Source of the DNA: Candidatus Contendobacter odensis Run_B_J11
GTDB lineage: Bacteria; Pseudomonadota; Gammaproteobacteria; Competibacterales; Competibacteraceae
Reading direction: 5' to 3'
Length of the DNA: 64,000 nt
Assembly (NCBI RefSeq): GCF_000531125.1
Contig: NZ_CBTK010000113.1
Location: 1 to 64,000 of the forward strand
Below, one piece after another: positions 55,101 to 63,093 of this stretch; the stretch's first letter is position 1, and every line of letters begins with the position of its first letter. Made by a program: the position numbers and the translations under genes. The notes below the pieces were generated by a model. The model was given only the letters and a program-made list of their open reading frames with translations, was not told the DNA's origin and searched no databases.

Positions 55101-56575
55101 ATCGAGCCAATCGCTTCCTGTCCAGCCTCGGCCAGCACCCGCAACACCTGATCGCGCTCCTCAAACGTCACCCCGAACAGCTTTTGATAAGCGTTCAGGG
55201 CATCGGCGGACAGCGGTTCAGCGCTCGGCTCGTCCTTGTACAGCGAGCGCAAGCGCTGGACATGGCCGCGCAGCCAGCGCCGGTAGGGATGGCGGCTCTT
55301 GAGGTCATTGTCAATATCTGTCGGGGTGAGCAGGCGCCCGGTTTCGACATCCACCGCCAGCATTTCGCCTGGCCTCATCCGACCCTTGGCAACCACTTGA
55401 TCAGGCGCGTAGTCGTAAACGCCGATTTCCGATGCAATGGTGAAATGGCGGTCGGCAGTGATAACGTAGCGTGCCGGGCGTAAGCCGTTACGATCCAGTA
55501 CACAGCCAGCGTAGCGGCCATCGGTCAGCACGATGCCGGCCGGCCCATCCCACGGCTCCATGTGCATCGAGTTGTATTCATAAAAAGCCCGTAAATCCGG
55601 GTCCATGTGTTCAATATTCTGCCAAGCGGGCGGAATCAGCAGACGCATGGCGCGAAACAGATCCATGCCGCCCATGGTCAGCACTTCCAGCATGTTATCC
55701 AGCGAGCTGGAATCAGAGCCGGTCATATTCACCAGCGGGCGGAGTTGCGCCATATCCGGCAGCAGCCGGGTCGAAAACTTGTGGCTGCGCGCTTCGGTCC
55801 AGTTGCGGTTGCCGCGAATGGTGTTGATCTCGCCGTTGTGCGCCAGATAGCGAAATGGCTGCGCCAGCCACCACTGCGGCAGGGTATTGGTGGAAAAACG
55901 CTGATGGAACAGGCAGATGGAGGATTCCAGTCGCTGGTCATTCAGATCGCGGTAGAACACCGGCAGGTGAGCCGGCATCACCAGCCCTTTGTAGGAAATG
56001 ACCCGGCTCGACAGCGACAGCACGTAATAGATCGGATCGCGCTCGCGGATGCGCAGGTTAGCGCGCCGGCGCGCCACGAACAGATGGCGTTCCAGCGCTT
56101 CCGGCAACAGGTTGGCCGGGGAGTTGACGAAGATTTGTTCAATGTGCGGCAGCGTTTTGCGCGATTCGCCGCCACACGCATCGGGATCAATCGGGACCAC
56201 CCGCCAGCCCGCAACCGTCAGCCCTTCTTTTTCCAGTTCAGTGCGCAGATCAGCGCGGGCGGCATCGGCCAGCACCGTATTGCGGTTGAGAAACACCATA
56301 CCGACCCCGTAATGCGCACCGAGCTTGATCTTGGCATCGGTGGCGACCCGGCGCAGGAAGGCATCGGGCTTGCGCATCAGCAGGCCACAACCATCGCCGG
56401 ATTTGCCGTCGGCAGCGACTGCACCCCGGTGCGTCAGGCGCGCCAGAGCGTTGATGGAAGTTTGAACCAGCCAGTGGCTGGGGCGATTGTCCATCTGGGC
56501 GATCAAGCCAAAACCACAGCTATCCTTTTCAAATTCAGGGCGGTACAAGCCCTGCGAGGGAGGGGTTGGGTGCAT
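52112..56575 (-). CDS. gltB: glutamate synthase large subunit
   Basis: GltB converts glutamine and 2-oxoglutarate to two glutamate. At 1,487 residues it is normal for the alpha subunit. The N-terminal region [23 protein letters not shown] holds the mature N-terminal Cys (in DSCGFG) that acts as the glutaminase nucleophile, so the preceding residues are a propeptide. Later signatures include [16 protein letters not shown], the FMN-site [11 protein letters not shown] and [10 protein letters not shown], and a beta-helix C-terminus rich in Gly ([14 protein letters not shown]). The start is supported by GGAG just upstream; the eight extra upstream residues are disregarded. Confidence 0.96.
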   Translation of the reverse strand: MHPTPPSQGLYRPEFEKDSCGFGLIAQMDNRPSHWLVQTSINALARLTHRGAVAADGKSGDGCGLLMRKPDAFLRRVATDAKIKLGAHYGVGMVFLNRNTVLADAARADLRTELEKEGLTVAGWRVVPIDPDACGGESRKTLPHIEQIFVNSPANLLPEALERHLFVARRRANLRIRERDPIYYVLSLSSRVISYKGLVMPAHLPVFYRDLNDQRLESSICLFHQRFSTNTLPQWWLAQPFRYLAHNGEINTIRGNRNWTEARSHKFSTRLLPDMAQLRPLVNMTGSDSSSLDNMLEVLTMGGMDLFRAMRLLIPPAWQNIEHMDPDLRAFYEYNSMHMEPWDGPAGIVLTDGRYAGCVLDRNGLRPARYVITADRHFTIASEIGVYDYAPDQVVAKGRMRPGEMLAVDVETGRLLTPTDIDNDLKSRHPYRRWLRGHVQRLRSLYKDEPSAEPLSADALNAYQKLFGVTFEERDQVLRVLAEAGQEAIGSMGDDTPFAVLSGQPRSLYDYFRQQFAQVTNPPIDPLREAVVMSLETCLGAECSLFEESSDYAPRLTVNSPVLTEGRLRALLSNPDGRYPHRRIELHYPVSDGLQTAIEWVCDEAVAAVRGGVTVLVLSDRAITPDTLPIHALLAVGAVHHRLVRDGLRCETNLIIETATARDPHHFAVLLGYGATLIHPYLAYDCLHDLIRSGEITRQDYPKLVENYRKGIDKGLYKIISKMGISTINSYRGAQLFEIVGLHDEVVKLCFKDTVSRIQGARFSDLEAEQVQLAERAWRRRRPIETGGLLKYIHGGEYHAYNPDVVATLQQAVNSGEYRDYQIYAKQVNERPVATLRDLFRFKPASGPIPLDEVEPMAAILPRFDSAGMSLGALSPEAHEALATAMNRLGGRSNSGEGGEDPVRYGTEKSSKIKQVASGRFGVTPAYLVNAEVLQIKVAQGAKPGEGGQLPGDKVNAMIARLRYSKPGVALISPPPHHDIYSIEDLAQLIFDLKQINPQALVSVKLVAEAGVGTIAAGVAKAYADLITISGYDGGTGASPLTSVKYAGSPWELGLSETHQTLRINNLRDKVRLQTDGGLKTGLDVVKAAMLGAESFGFGTAPMVALGCKYLRICHLNNCATGVATQNNVLRLNHFKGTAEKVMNYFRFVAQETREIMASLGVRKFEDLIGRTDLLEILPGATGKHGGLDLTPILSDAGLLLERPQFCIEPRNEPFDKGDLAEQMVRDALPAITAKTGGEFQYAVKNIHRSIGARLSGEIARRHGDLGMETAPIKLRLTGTAGQSFGVWNAGGLHLYLEGDANDYVGKGMAGGKLVVYPPKNSRFDGHRTAIIGNTCLYGATGGTLYAAGTAGERFAVRNSGALTIVEGVGDHGCEYMTGGVVVVLGETGVNFGAGMTGGFAFVLDENNAFVDRYNHELIDIHRIATENMELQRNYLLDLLEDYVAETGSVWGQEILDDFRYYASRFWLVKPKAADLKSLLVALREAA

Positions 56576-56886
56576 CGGTCGCTCCGCTAAGGCAGGCAAA
56601 CAACAAAGTTGGGCAGATCAGAGGGCTTTCAACGGATTTTCAAAATTGAGTATAACGCTGCAAGCGGGGAACGGGCAAACCTAAGATGATGATTACCGAT
56701 TGAATTACAATGTTTTTCTGGACGTAAAATTGAACCACTCTGGTGCAGTCGATCCTGTTTTCGCAGGTAAATGATGCATGGACTACTACAGGACTCCACG
56801 ACGAATCACTGAGATCGGCCTAAAATTACTGAAAATCGTGCAACAACCGCCCCCTTGGCGGCTCGTCTTTTTCTGACTGGAGATTA
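56576..56886. other. divergent promoter region of gltB and the CheZ-like gene
   Basis: No gene is seen in these 311 bases. The plus-strand gene has a GGAG directly before its start. Weak promoter-like matches (TTGAAT ... TAAAAT near 56702-56732) have a non-optimal spacer, so none is called. Confidence 0.35.
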
Positions 56887-57495
56887 ATGTTAATGAATGC
56901 GGACAGTTTGTCAGGTTCGAGTGCGCGGCATCCCGATCTGGACTGGAGCCAGATTCGGGAGACCATTCTCATGCTGGCGCTGGGCGTGGCTCAGATTGAG
57001 ATTTCGATGCGCGACAGCGATGGGTCGGTGGAGGTGCTGAGCAATTCATTCACCTCCATGATTGGGCAAGTCAAAATGATCGAAAAAATCGCTGCTGCTC
57101 TGCCGGAAACAACGGACGTTGCGGACGCGAAAATGGCTATTGTCGGGAGTTGCGGCACCATTGGCGAGATGATGCGCGCCGCCATTATCGCTTTTCAGTT
57201 CTATGACAAACTGACTCAGCGCCTGAGCCACGTCAGCTCCAGCTTGGGGACGCTGGCGGATTTGGTCTCCGATTCGCGGCGGCTGTACAACCCTTACGAA
57301 TGGCTGGGGATGCAGGAGAAAATCAAGTCCCGCTACACGATGGAAGAGGAACGCTTGATGTTCGAGGCGGTCATGCAGGGCAAGACCGTCAAGCAGGCAC
57401 TGGCGATTTATATTCAGGCCATCGAGGATAAAAAGCAGAAGGCGACTAATAGCGGTGTTGCTGCTGCTGATGATGATGACATCGAGATGTTTTGA
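56887..57495 (+). CDS. CheZ-reminiscent 202-residue protein
   Basis: I recognise the pattern but not a named family. The product is mostly alpha-helical, with no signal peptide. A central helix carries [11 protein letters not shown] (Asp107, Gln111), resembling the CheZ helix with its active-site Asp and Gln (QDLTGQ). The C-terminus ends in an acidic DDDDIEMF, reminiscent of the acidic-plus-Phe CheY-binding tail of CheZ. YNPYEW and [14 protein letters not shown] follow the helix. GGAG lies just upstream; ATG at 56887 or 56893 both fit. No chemotaxis genes are in the window, so a phosphatase role on a response regulator is a guess. tRNA-Ser is convergent. Confidence 0.7.
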   Translation: MLMNADSLSGSSARHPDLDWSQIRETILMLALGVAQIEISMRDSDGSVEVLSNSFTSMIGQVKMIEKIAAALPETTDVADAKMAIVGSCGTIGEMMRAAIIAFQFYDKLTQRLSHVSSSLGTLADLVSDSRRLYNPYEWLGMQEKIKSRYTMEEERLMFEAVMQGKTVKQALAIYIQAIEDKKQKATNSGVAAADDDDIEMF

Positions 57496-57540
57496 ACCCA
57501 TTCAGCGGTTCAGAATCAGTTTATTGCAGCAGTATTGGAG

Positions 57541-57628
57541 TGGCGGAGAGGGTGGGATTCGAACCCACGGACCCTTACGGATCAACGGTTTTCAAGACCG
57601 TCGCAATCGACCACTCTGCCACCTCTCC
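57541..57628 (-). tRNA. tRNA-Ser (anticodon UGA)
   Basis: An 88-base class II tRNA on the minus strand. Acceptor stem GGAGAGG/CCTCTCC, anticodon stem-loop GGTCTTGAAAACC (anticodon UGA), a long variable arm, T-loop GGTTCGAATCC and an encoded CCA are present. Confidence 0.95.
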
Positions 57629-57639
57629 AGCGGGCTGGC

Positions 57640-57668
57640 ATTGTAGCTGGCCTTCACTGCCCATGCCA
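57640..57668 (-). promoter_or_regulatory. candidate promoter for tRNA-Ser
   Basis: On the minus strand TACAAT (57640-57645) is about 12 bases before the mature tRNA end. The -35 (TGGCAT, 17 bases up) is weak. Confidence 0.35.
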
Positions 57669-57707
57669 GTGCCGTTGACATGGAAATTCCTCCGCGCCCG
57701 CCAGCGA

Positions 57708-58793
57708 TCAATCCCGCACGGTGAGTGGGACGGTAAAGCTCACTTGGTAGTGAGCCGGGGTCTCGATGATTGCCAGCGGATCGGGAGTTGCGTAGGCCAG
57801 TTGCAACCGTTGCCGGATGTTGTCCTGCGCAATACGCTGGCCCGATCCATGAGATTCATCACGGGTGGCCGGTTGGGGATTGGCGACGGTGATCCGTAAT
57901 GCGTCGGTGCGTTTTTCGATCTGGATGGTCAATATTCCGCCTGCCGGCAAGCATTGAATGCCATGCTGGATGGCGTTCTCGACCAGGGGTTGCAGCAGCA
58001 GGGCCGGGATCGGCAGATCAAGCGGCAGATCGGGATCCAGCCGCCAGGCTACCCGCAGCCGGTCGCCCAGACGCAAGCGCTCGATAGCAAGGTAGCGCCG
58101 GGTCAGTTCCAGTTCCTGGTGCAGGGTGATGGATTCGCGATGGGCCAGCGCCGAACGCAGCAGATCAGCCAGATCGAGTACTGCCTGCTCAGCCCGATCC
58201 GGCTGTCCAGGGATCAGGCTGGCGATGGTATTGAGGGTGTTGAACAGAAAATGCGGATGAATCCGTGCTTGCAAGGACTGTAAACGGGCGCGGGCTTCGG
58301 CTTGAATATTCTGTTGCCATTGGTGCTGAACGTAGAAGTAGCGCAGCGCCAACAACGTAATGATGCCACTGATGGCCTGCGGGGCAAGGATAGCGGGCAA
58401 CCAATCGAGTGAGTGGGCGCCGAAGCCGGTATCAGTCGCCAGTCGTAGCGCTAACAGGGAACACAGCAGCGTAATCAGTTGGGCGATGCTGAAGGTAGCC
58501 ACGGTCACGGCGGGAGGGTGTAAGCAGGCCAGCCAGCGCCGGCAACGGCACAACGTCGCTGCGACCATCAGCGCTACCCACTGCGTGAACAGCGACACCA
58601 AGGCCAGATCGGTCCAGAAATTTTCCAGGGTACGGCTGTTGGCGAGCGCCAGAACCAAGGCCAGTAACTCGATGATCAGCACGAGCAGAAAAACCGTGCG
58701 GTTATTGCAGAAGTCAGGCAAGAACCCGGTGATCATGCGGGGATCCCTGCTGGATTGTTGCGGATGGAGACGAGCAACGAGAGTGGGTTTCAT
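57708..58793 (-). CDS. LytS/AlgZ-type sensor histidine kinase, orphan
   Basis: The 361-residue protein has four membrane segments (about 35-55, 62-82, 97-120 and 132-152). A His_kinase domain follows, with phosphate-accepting His181 in [19 protein letters not shown] and ATPase motifs [14 protein letters not shown] and [15 protein letters not shown]. This matches the AlgZ/FimS/LytS class, whose partners are LytTR-type regulators such as AlgR. No such regulator is adjacent: tRNA-Ser lies downstream and the CBS-GGDEF gene upstream, 18 bases away. An internal Met at 58736 ([12 protein letters not shown], with AGGGAT upstream) is a plausible alternative start. Confidence 0.9.
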   Translation of the reverse strand: MKPTLVARLHPQQSSRDPRMITGFLPDFCNNRTVFLLVLIIELLALVLALANSRTLENFWTDLALVSLFTQWVALMVAATLCRCRRWLACLHPPAVTVATFSIAQLITLLCSLLALRLATDTGFGAHSLDWLPAILAPQAISGIITLLALRYFYVQHQWQQNIQAEARARLQSLQARIHPHFLFNTLNTIASLIPGQPDRAEQAVLDLADLLRSALAHRESITLHQELELTRRYLAIERLRLGDRLRVAWRLDPDLPLDLPIPALLLQPLVENAIQHGIQCLPAGGILTIQIEKRTDALRITVANPQPATRDESHGSGQRIAQDNIRQRLQLAYATPDPLAIIETPAHYQVSFTVPLTVRD

Positions 58794-58811
58794 TAGGGTG
58801 CGATGCCCGAT

Positions 58812-59858
58812 TTACGGCAGGGTTCCAACGGCGGGTTGTCGAAACACCCGGTAGCGGCGTTCCACAAATAAACTGTTGCCACTGACGAGTTTCGCTTGAT
58901 GTTTGGCCTCGGTCGCCAAGGTAGCGACATCATGATGCGAACGGCAATCATCGAGTTCAGGCTGGACCACCCCGACGGACAGGCTGAGCAGGGGAAAAAA
59001 TTGTTCCTGGCCGCGCCGATCCAGCGCTTTGATTCCTCCCTGAAGCTGATCGATCGCGGTATAAAAGCGCGGAGCCATTCGGCCAAACTCCTTCAGAATT
59101 CGCTCACAACGCGGGCGCCAGTCGGTGCTCTCAAAGACCACGATAAAATCGTCACCGCCGATGTGACCGACGAAATCCCGTTCCGGGTCGGCATGGACGG
59201 ACAGAATCTGTCCCACGCCCCGGATCACCTGATCGCCCTTCTGATAGCCGTATACATCGTTGAACGGCTTGAAGTGATCCAGATCGCAGTAGGCGACTGC
59301 GAACGACCGACGGGACTTGATCAGTTCCTCGATCCGATCCTGAATCGGTACGTTGCCCGGCAACAGGGTCAACGGATTGGCATAACGGGCATCTTGGATG
59401 CGCAGATCAGTAATCTTTTCCAGGAGGTGCATGGTCCAGCCCAGCCCGCTGTAGCAACCGTCGCGGGCGATGATAAAGGCGTGAGGATCGCTAAACCGAT
59501 CCAGGCGTCCGGTTATCCGTCGGCTGGCGTGTTCGAGCGGTAATTCTTCTTCAATAATCAGCGGGTTCGGATCCATGAACAAGGTAGCCGGCTTTTTACC
59601 GTGCAGCTCCCGGCCAAAATTCGATAAAAAAATATCCATGAAATCCAGGCGGCGGATCAGACCAATGGGTTTTCCATCTCGAACGACCGGCAGATAGTAC
59701 AGTTCTTTGTTCCGGCGCAGGATCGTGCCGACCGTGCCTACGGTTAGATCCGGAGCGATGCTGGGATTAGGCGTGACCAGACAGCTCACGGTTTTCGGCA
59801 ATGGAGAAACAGGTGGAAGCAGCAAACCATCTTCAGGACAATCATGGGGTGAAGTCAT
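58812..59858 (-). CDS. CBS-GGDEF protein, probable diguanylate cyclase
   Basis: From MTSPHDCPEDG the product is 348 residues. The N-terminal half (about 30-145) reads like two CBS-type repeats (TVGTVGTILRRNKELYYLPVVRDGKPIGLIRRLDFMDI and DPNPLIIEEELPLEHASRRI). The C-terminal GGDEF domain has CDLDHFKPFNDVYGY and HIGGDDF at about 232-238. GGDDF is a less common but known active-site form. The inhibitory RxxD I-site is absent (PERD at the expected place). It would make c-di-GMP under control of a ligand bound by the CBS part. It is followed by the orphan kinase. A start at 59873 is also open. Confidence 0.87.
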   Translation of the reverse strand: MTSPHDCPEDGLLLPPVSPLPKTVSCLVTPNPSIAPDLTVGTVGTILRRNKELYYLPVVRDGKPIGLIRRLDFMDIFLSNFGRELHGKKPATLFMDPNPLIIEEELPLEHASRRITGRLDRFSDPHAFIIARDGCYSGLGWTMHLLEKITDLRIQDARYANPLTLLPGNVPIQDRIEELIKSRRSFAVAYCDLDHFKPFNDVYGYQKGDQVIRGVGQILSVHADPERDFVGHIGGDDFIVVFESTDWRPRCERILKEFGRMAPRFYTAIDQLQGGIKALDRRGQEQFFPLLSLSVGVVQPELDDCRSHHDVATLATEAKHQAKLVSGNSLFVERRYRVFRQPAVGTLP

Positions 59859-60124
59859 ACGAGGATAACCCATCCGAATAGAGTCGGAGAAAGCGTCTTC
59901 AGGTCAAGCGCGCCAAGCGAGGCGACTGAGGTAAAATTTGGATACCTTTGGGCCAATACGGAGCATATACGGCGATGATAACCGTAGTATGACCGCTCCA
60001 TTGGCCCGGCTATTGCGCGCAATTCACTGGCAAATCAGAGAAGTTAGGGATAGGTGGCGTTCATGGTGAAAAGGCCAAATACTTCATTTCCAGCATCAAG
60101 TCCTCTCTCGAAGGAACCCACTGC

Positions 60125-60688
60125 ATGAAATTCTGTAGCCAATGCGGCGCCCCAGTCGGCCTGAGTGTTCCTTCAGGTGACAATCGGCCTCGGCACGTTT
60201 GCGAAACCTGCGGCACGATTCACTATCAGAATCCGAAAATCGTCGCCGGCTGCATCCCCGAATGGCAGGGCCGGATTCTACTGTGCCGGCGGGCCATTGA
60301 ACCGCGCTACGGTCTGTGGACCCTGCCCGCCGGATTCATGGAAAATGGGGAATCGGCGGTGGCGGCGGCGCTGCGCGAAGCATGGGAAGAAGCCCACGCC
60401 GTCGTTGAAAATCCGACGCTGTACGGCCTTTATTCGCTGACTCATGTCAGCCAGGTCTATCTGATGTTTCGCGGCCAGCTTAAGGATGGCGCCGCCAGTC
60501 CCGGCGAGGAAAGCCTGGAGGTGCGACTTTTCGCCGAGGACGAAATTCCCTGGGACGAATTGGCCTTCACCGTGGTTCGGGAAACCTTGAGTCAGTACTT
60601 CGCCGAACGCCGGAGCGGCGGATTCAGCCTGCATATCGGTGATATTATCCGTGAGTCGGATCACCAATTCCGGGTTAGAAACTACTGA
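60125..60688 (+). CDS. NUDIX hydrolase with zinc ribbon
   Basis: The 187-residue protein starts with a zinc ribbon (CSQCG at 4-8, CETCG at 26-30). A NUDIX domain follows, with box GFMENGESAVAAALREAWEEA at 70-90, in which the usual Gly after the second Glu pair is His. Preceding text NPKIVAGCIPEWQGRILLCRRAIEPRYGLWTLPAGF is typical of NudC-like/ADP-ribose-type pyrophosphatases. At 187 residues it lacks the extra N-terminal domain of true NudC. The substrate is unknown; NAD-related or ADP-sugar dinucleotides are likely. Confidence 0.88.
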   Translation: MKFCSQCGAPVGLSVPSGDNRPRHVCETCGTIHYQNPKIVAGCIPEWQGRILLCRRAIEPRYGLWTLPAGFMENGESAVAAALREAWEEAHAVVENPTLYGLYSLTHVSQVYLMFRGQLKDGAASPGEESLEVRLFAEDEIPWDELAFTVVRETLSQYFAERRSGGFSLHIGDIIRESDHQFRVRNY

Positions 60689-60780
60689 TGTAAAACCGGC
60701 GGCGACAGTCGGTTTGGGCATGGTCTATAGTTGCGGAGAACCAGGTTCCATCCATCATTCAAAACCGTGGAGGCATATTC

Positions 60781-60981
60781 ATGAGACCTTATCTCGTCGT
60801 GGTAGAAGACCCCAGCTCCGATAAATTGCTTAACGTGGCCCTGATTCAGGCTGAGAACGAACAGCAGGCCGAAAGCAAGGCTCAGCAATTATTTCCCAAG
60901 CTGCCCAATGAGGATTTGTGCGTGTATGACATCCACGAGCTGAACCATGATTGCCCCGACGGTTGGACTTACCTGGACTAA
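60781..60981 (+). CDS. unrecognised 66-residue acidic protein
   Basis: The small protein MRPYLVVVEDPSSDKLLNVALIQ... is acidic, with no membrane segment; it ends NHDCPDGWTYLD. A GTGGAGG lies shortly upstream of the ATG. It follows the NUDIX gene by 92 bases and precedes the 254-residue coiled-coil gene by 32 bases. Codon use is like the neighbours, so it is probably real. No function can be assigned. Confidence 0.6.
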   Translation: MRPYLVVVEDPSSDKLLNVALIQAENEQQAESKAQQLFPKLPNEDLCVYDIHELNHDCPDGWTYLD

Positions 60982-61013
60982 ACTGACCAGCCGCACCCCC
61001 GGAGATTCACGGC

Positions 61014-61778
61014 GTGGAGACCCCAATCCCTGAAGGCGAAGACGGTACGCTCATCGGCGCATCGTATGTGCTGAAGGAAGAAGAGCAACTGGCGCAAATC
61101 TGGAGCGCCCAGGATCGGATCAGGCATGAGCGTAGATCGCGGGAGACCAGGGAGATCATCGGAGGTCTGCGCCAGCACCTCGAACAGTTGCGCGCCCAGA
61201 CCGACACCCTCTGGGAGCGGTTCGTTACCCTGACGCTGGAGCGGATTCTGTCCGATCAGCTTCGTGAGTTTCTCGACGAGGTTGAGACCGAAGTTCACGA
61301 TCTGAGCCAGGGACTGGTGGAAGCCGATTGTGAGATTGATCGGCTGCGGGCGGATATTCAGGAACGGCGGCGCGGGCTGGAAGAGCGGTTAGCCCTGCTG
61401 GAACCGTTGGCGCATCGAACCTCTACCCAGAATCATCTGGGCATGATGTTGTCACGGGTGGAAGGGCTGGAGGCCTATTTACTGGGCAAGAAGGATGTAA
61501 CGCCGGAAGCCTACGAGATGCATTACAAGCGTCATACGACCGCGCCGGGCGACCTTCTGTATCTGCGGATCCGCCTGCTGACGACCCGGGTCGCCATTAC
61601 CGCCGCCAATTACAGCCGACAACTCAGCGAACTGGCCTTTGAACTGACCGCGCTGCTGCCTGAAATCGAGCGCCTCAAAACCGACATGGCTACGCTGATG
61701 ACTCGGGTTGAGTGCGTAAGCGATTTATCCCGCTATTGGCTGGCGTATCTCGACATCGCCACCACAAAAACTGCCTGA
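61014..61778 (+). CDS. unrecognised 254-residue coiled-coil protein
   Basis: The GTG start is supported by GGAG nine bases upstream. The protein is strongly alpha-helical and Leu/Glu/Arg-rich, with long heptad-like stretches (about 35-135: LRQHLEQLRAQTDTLWERF through RRGLEERLALLEPLA, and again at 185-250). It has no signal peptide or membrane segment. It likely forms a rod-like or scaffold structure. It is convergent with serA. No known domain was recognised. It may share an operon with the 66-residue gene. Confidence 0.65.
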   Translation: METPIPEGEDGTLIGASYVLKEEEQLAQIWSAQDRIRHERRSRETREIIGGLRQHLEQLRAQTDTLWERFVTLTLERILSDQLREFLDEVETEVHDLSQGLVEADCEIDRLRADIQERRRGLEERLALLEPLAHRTSTQNHLGMMLSRVEGLEAYLLGKKDVTPEAYEMHYKRHTTAPGDLLYLRIRLLTTRVAITAANYSRQLSELAFELTALLPEIERLKTDMATLMTRVECVSDLSRYWLAYLDIATTKTA

Positions 61779-61809
61779 GCGTCGCATCCAACATCTGAAA
61801 ACCCAGCGG

Positions 61810-61836
61810 TTCCCCTCCCGTCAACCGGGAAGGGAA
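61810..61836. terminator. hairpin between convergent genes
   Basis: An 11-base stem with one mismatch (TTCCCCTCCCG with CGGGAAGGGAA, loop TCAAC) lies between the coiled-coil gene and serA. A short T-rich tract follows on the plus strand (GTTTATTG). Confidence 0.55.
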
Positions 61837-61852
61837 GTTTATTGATAGCTGC

Positions 61853-63016
61853 CTACAACGCTCGCACGCTCAATACACCCTGCACATCAGCGATCTGCGC
61901 CACTACCTCAGAGGTTACCGGCGCGGCGGTATCCACCACAGTGCAGGCAATCTCGCCCCGCGACTTGTTCAACAAATCCAGAATGTTGATACCGGCGGTG
62001 GAAATCGCCTTGGAAATCCGCTCGATCATGTGCGGGACGTTGGCGTTCACGATGACCAGACGCGGCCCGCCGTTGCGCGGCATCGCCACTTCCGGGAAGT
62101 TGACGGAGTTGTGAACCGTGCCGTTTTCCAGATACTCGCGCACTTGGTCGGCCACCATGATCGCACAATTGTCCTCAGCCTCGGCGGTGGACGCACCCAG
62201 ATGCGGCAGCATGATGACTCGTGGATGATCCTTGAGCCGGTTGGTGGGGAAATCGCAAACGTAGGTCCTGAGCTTGCCGGCCTGCAACGCCTCGAATAAT
62301 GCCTCTTCGTCTGCTACGCCCTCACGCGAGAAATTCAGCAGGGTTAAACCGGCTTTGCTGTGCTTGAGCAATTGCGCGTTGATCAACTGGCGGGTGGCGT
62401 CATTCAGCGGGACATGCAAAGTGATGAAATCGGCCTGCGCGGCCATCTCGTTGACGCTCAACACCTGCTCGACCTGTGAGGAAAGCTGCCAGGCGTTGCT
62501 GACGGTGATGTGCGGGTCATAGCCGATCACCCGCATCCCCAGCGCACGGGCGGCATTGGCGACCTTGACCCCAATCGCACCCAGCCCGATCACGCCCAAG
62601 GTACGGTTGGGCAGTTCAATGCCGACAAACTGTTTCTTGCCGGACTCGACCTGCTTGGACAATTCAGCGTCAGTGCCCTGGAGCTTGCGGGTGTAATCCC
62701 AGGCCGGACAGATGTTGCGCGCAGCCATTAACATGCCAGCGATCACCAGTTCCTTAACTGCATTGGCGTTGGCGCCGGGCGCGTTGAACACGCAAATGCC
62801 CTTGGCGGTCATCGCTGTCACCGGGATATTGTTGACGCCCGCGCCGGCGCGGCCCACCGCCTTGAGGCTGGCCGGAACCGGCCAGTCGTGCATGGCGTAG
62901 GAACGCAGCAGTACCGCATCGGGATTCTGGATTTCGGAAGCGATCTCATAGCAGTCGCGAGGCAGGCGTTCCAGACCGGAAACGCTGATGTTGTTGAGAG
63001 TAAGGATTTTGTACAT
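61853..63016 (-). CDS. serA: phosphoglycerate dehydrogenase
   Basis: SerA oxidises 3-phosphoglycerate to 3-phosphohydroxypyruvate, the first step of serine synthesis. The 387-residue protein has an NAD-binding GLGAIG motif (GVIGLGAIGVKVA, about residue 145), catalytic Arg in NFSREGV and His in PHLGASTAEAEDN, and a C-terminal ACT domain (PRLVIVNANVPHMIERISKAISTAGINI). The Glu usually found in FPTEP of the E. coli enzyme reads Asn here (DFPTNR). The intermediate is passed to SerC, whose gene lies just upstream, separated by a terminator hairpin. Confidence 0.94.
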   Translation of the reverse strand: MYKILTLNNISVSGLERLPRDCYEIASEIQNPDAVLLRSYAMHDWPVPASLKAVGRAGAGVNNIPVTAMTAKGICVFNAPGANANAVKELVIAGMLMAARNICPAWDYTRKLQGTDAELSKQVESGKKQFVGIELPNRTLGVIGLGAIGVKVANAARALGMRVIGYDPHITVSNAWQLSSQVEQVLSVNEMAAQADFITLHVPLNDATRQLINAQLLKHSKAGLTLLNFSREGVADEEALFEALQAGKLRTYVCDFPTNRLKDHPRVIMLPHLGASTAEAEDNCAIMVADQVREYLENGTVHNSVNFPEVAMPRNGGPRLVIVNANVPHMIERISKAISTAGINILDLLNKSRGEIACTVVDTAAPVTSEVVAQIADVQGVLSVRAL

Positions 63017-63037
63017 GACGGGTTAACCACGGGCCTG

Positions 63038-63072
63038 AAAAAAGAAACACCCCGGACGCAAACGTCCAGGGC
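63038..63072 (-). terminator. terminator between serC and serA
   Basis: On the minus strand CCTGGACG pairs with CGTCCGGG around a short loop (63050-63071), followed by a T-tract (TTTCTTTTTT at 63036-63045). It lies between the serC stop and the serA start, so part of the serC transcript probably ends here. Confidence 0.7.
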
Positions 63073-63093
63073 GGGATTTGCGGGGAAAAGTCT

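Noticed and set aside
55607-56590. 327-residue plus-strand ORF opposite gltB
   Set aside because: Antisense to the N-terminal part of gltB, no family-like motifs, and codon use fits the gltB strand.
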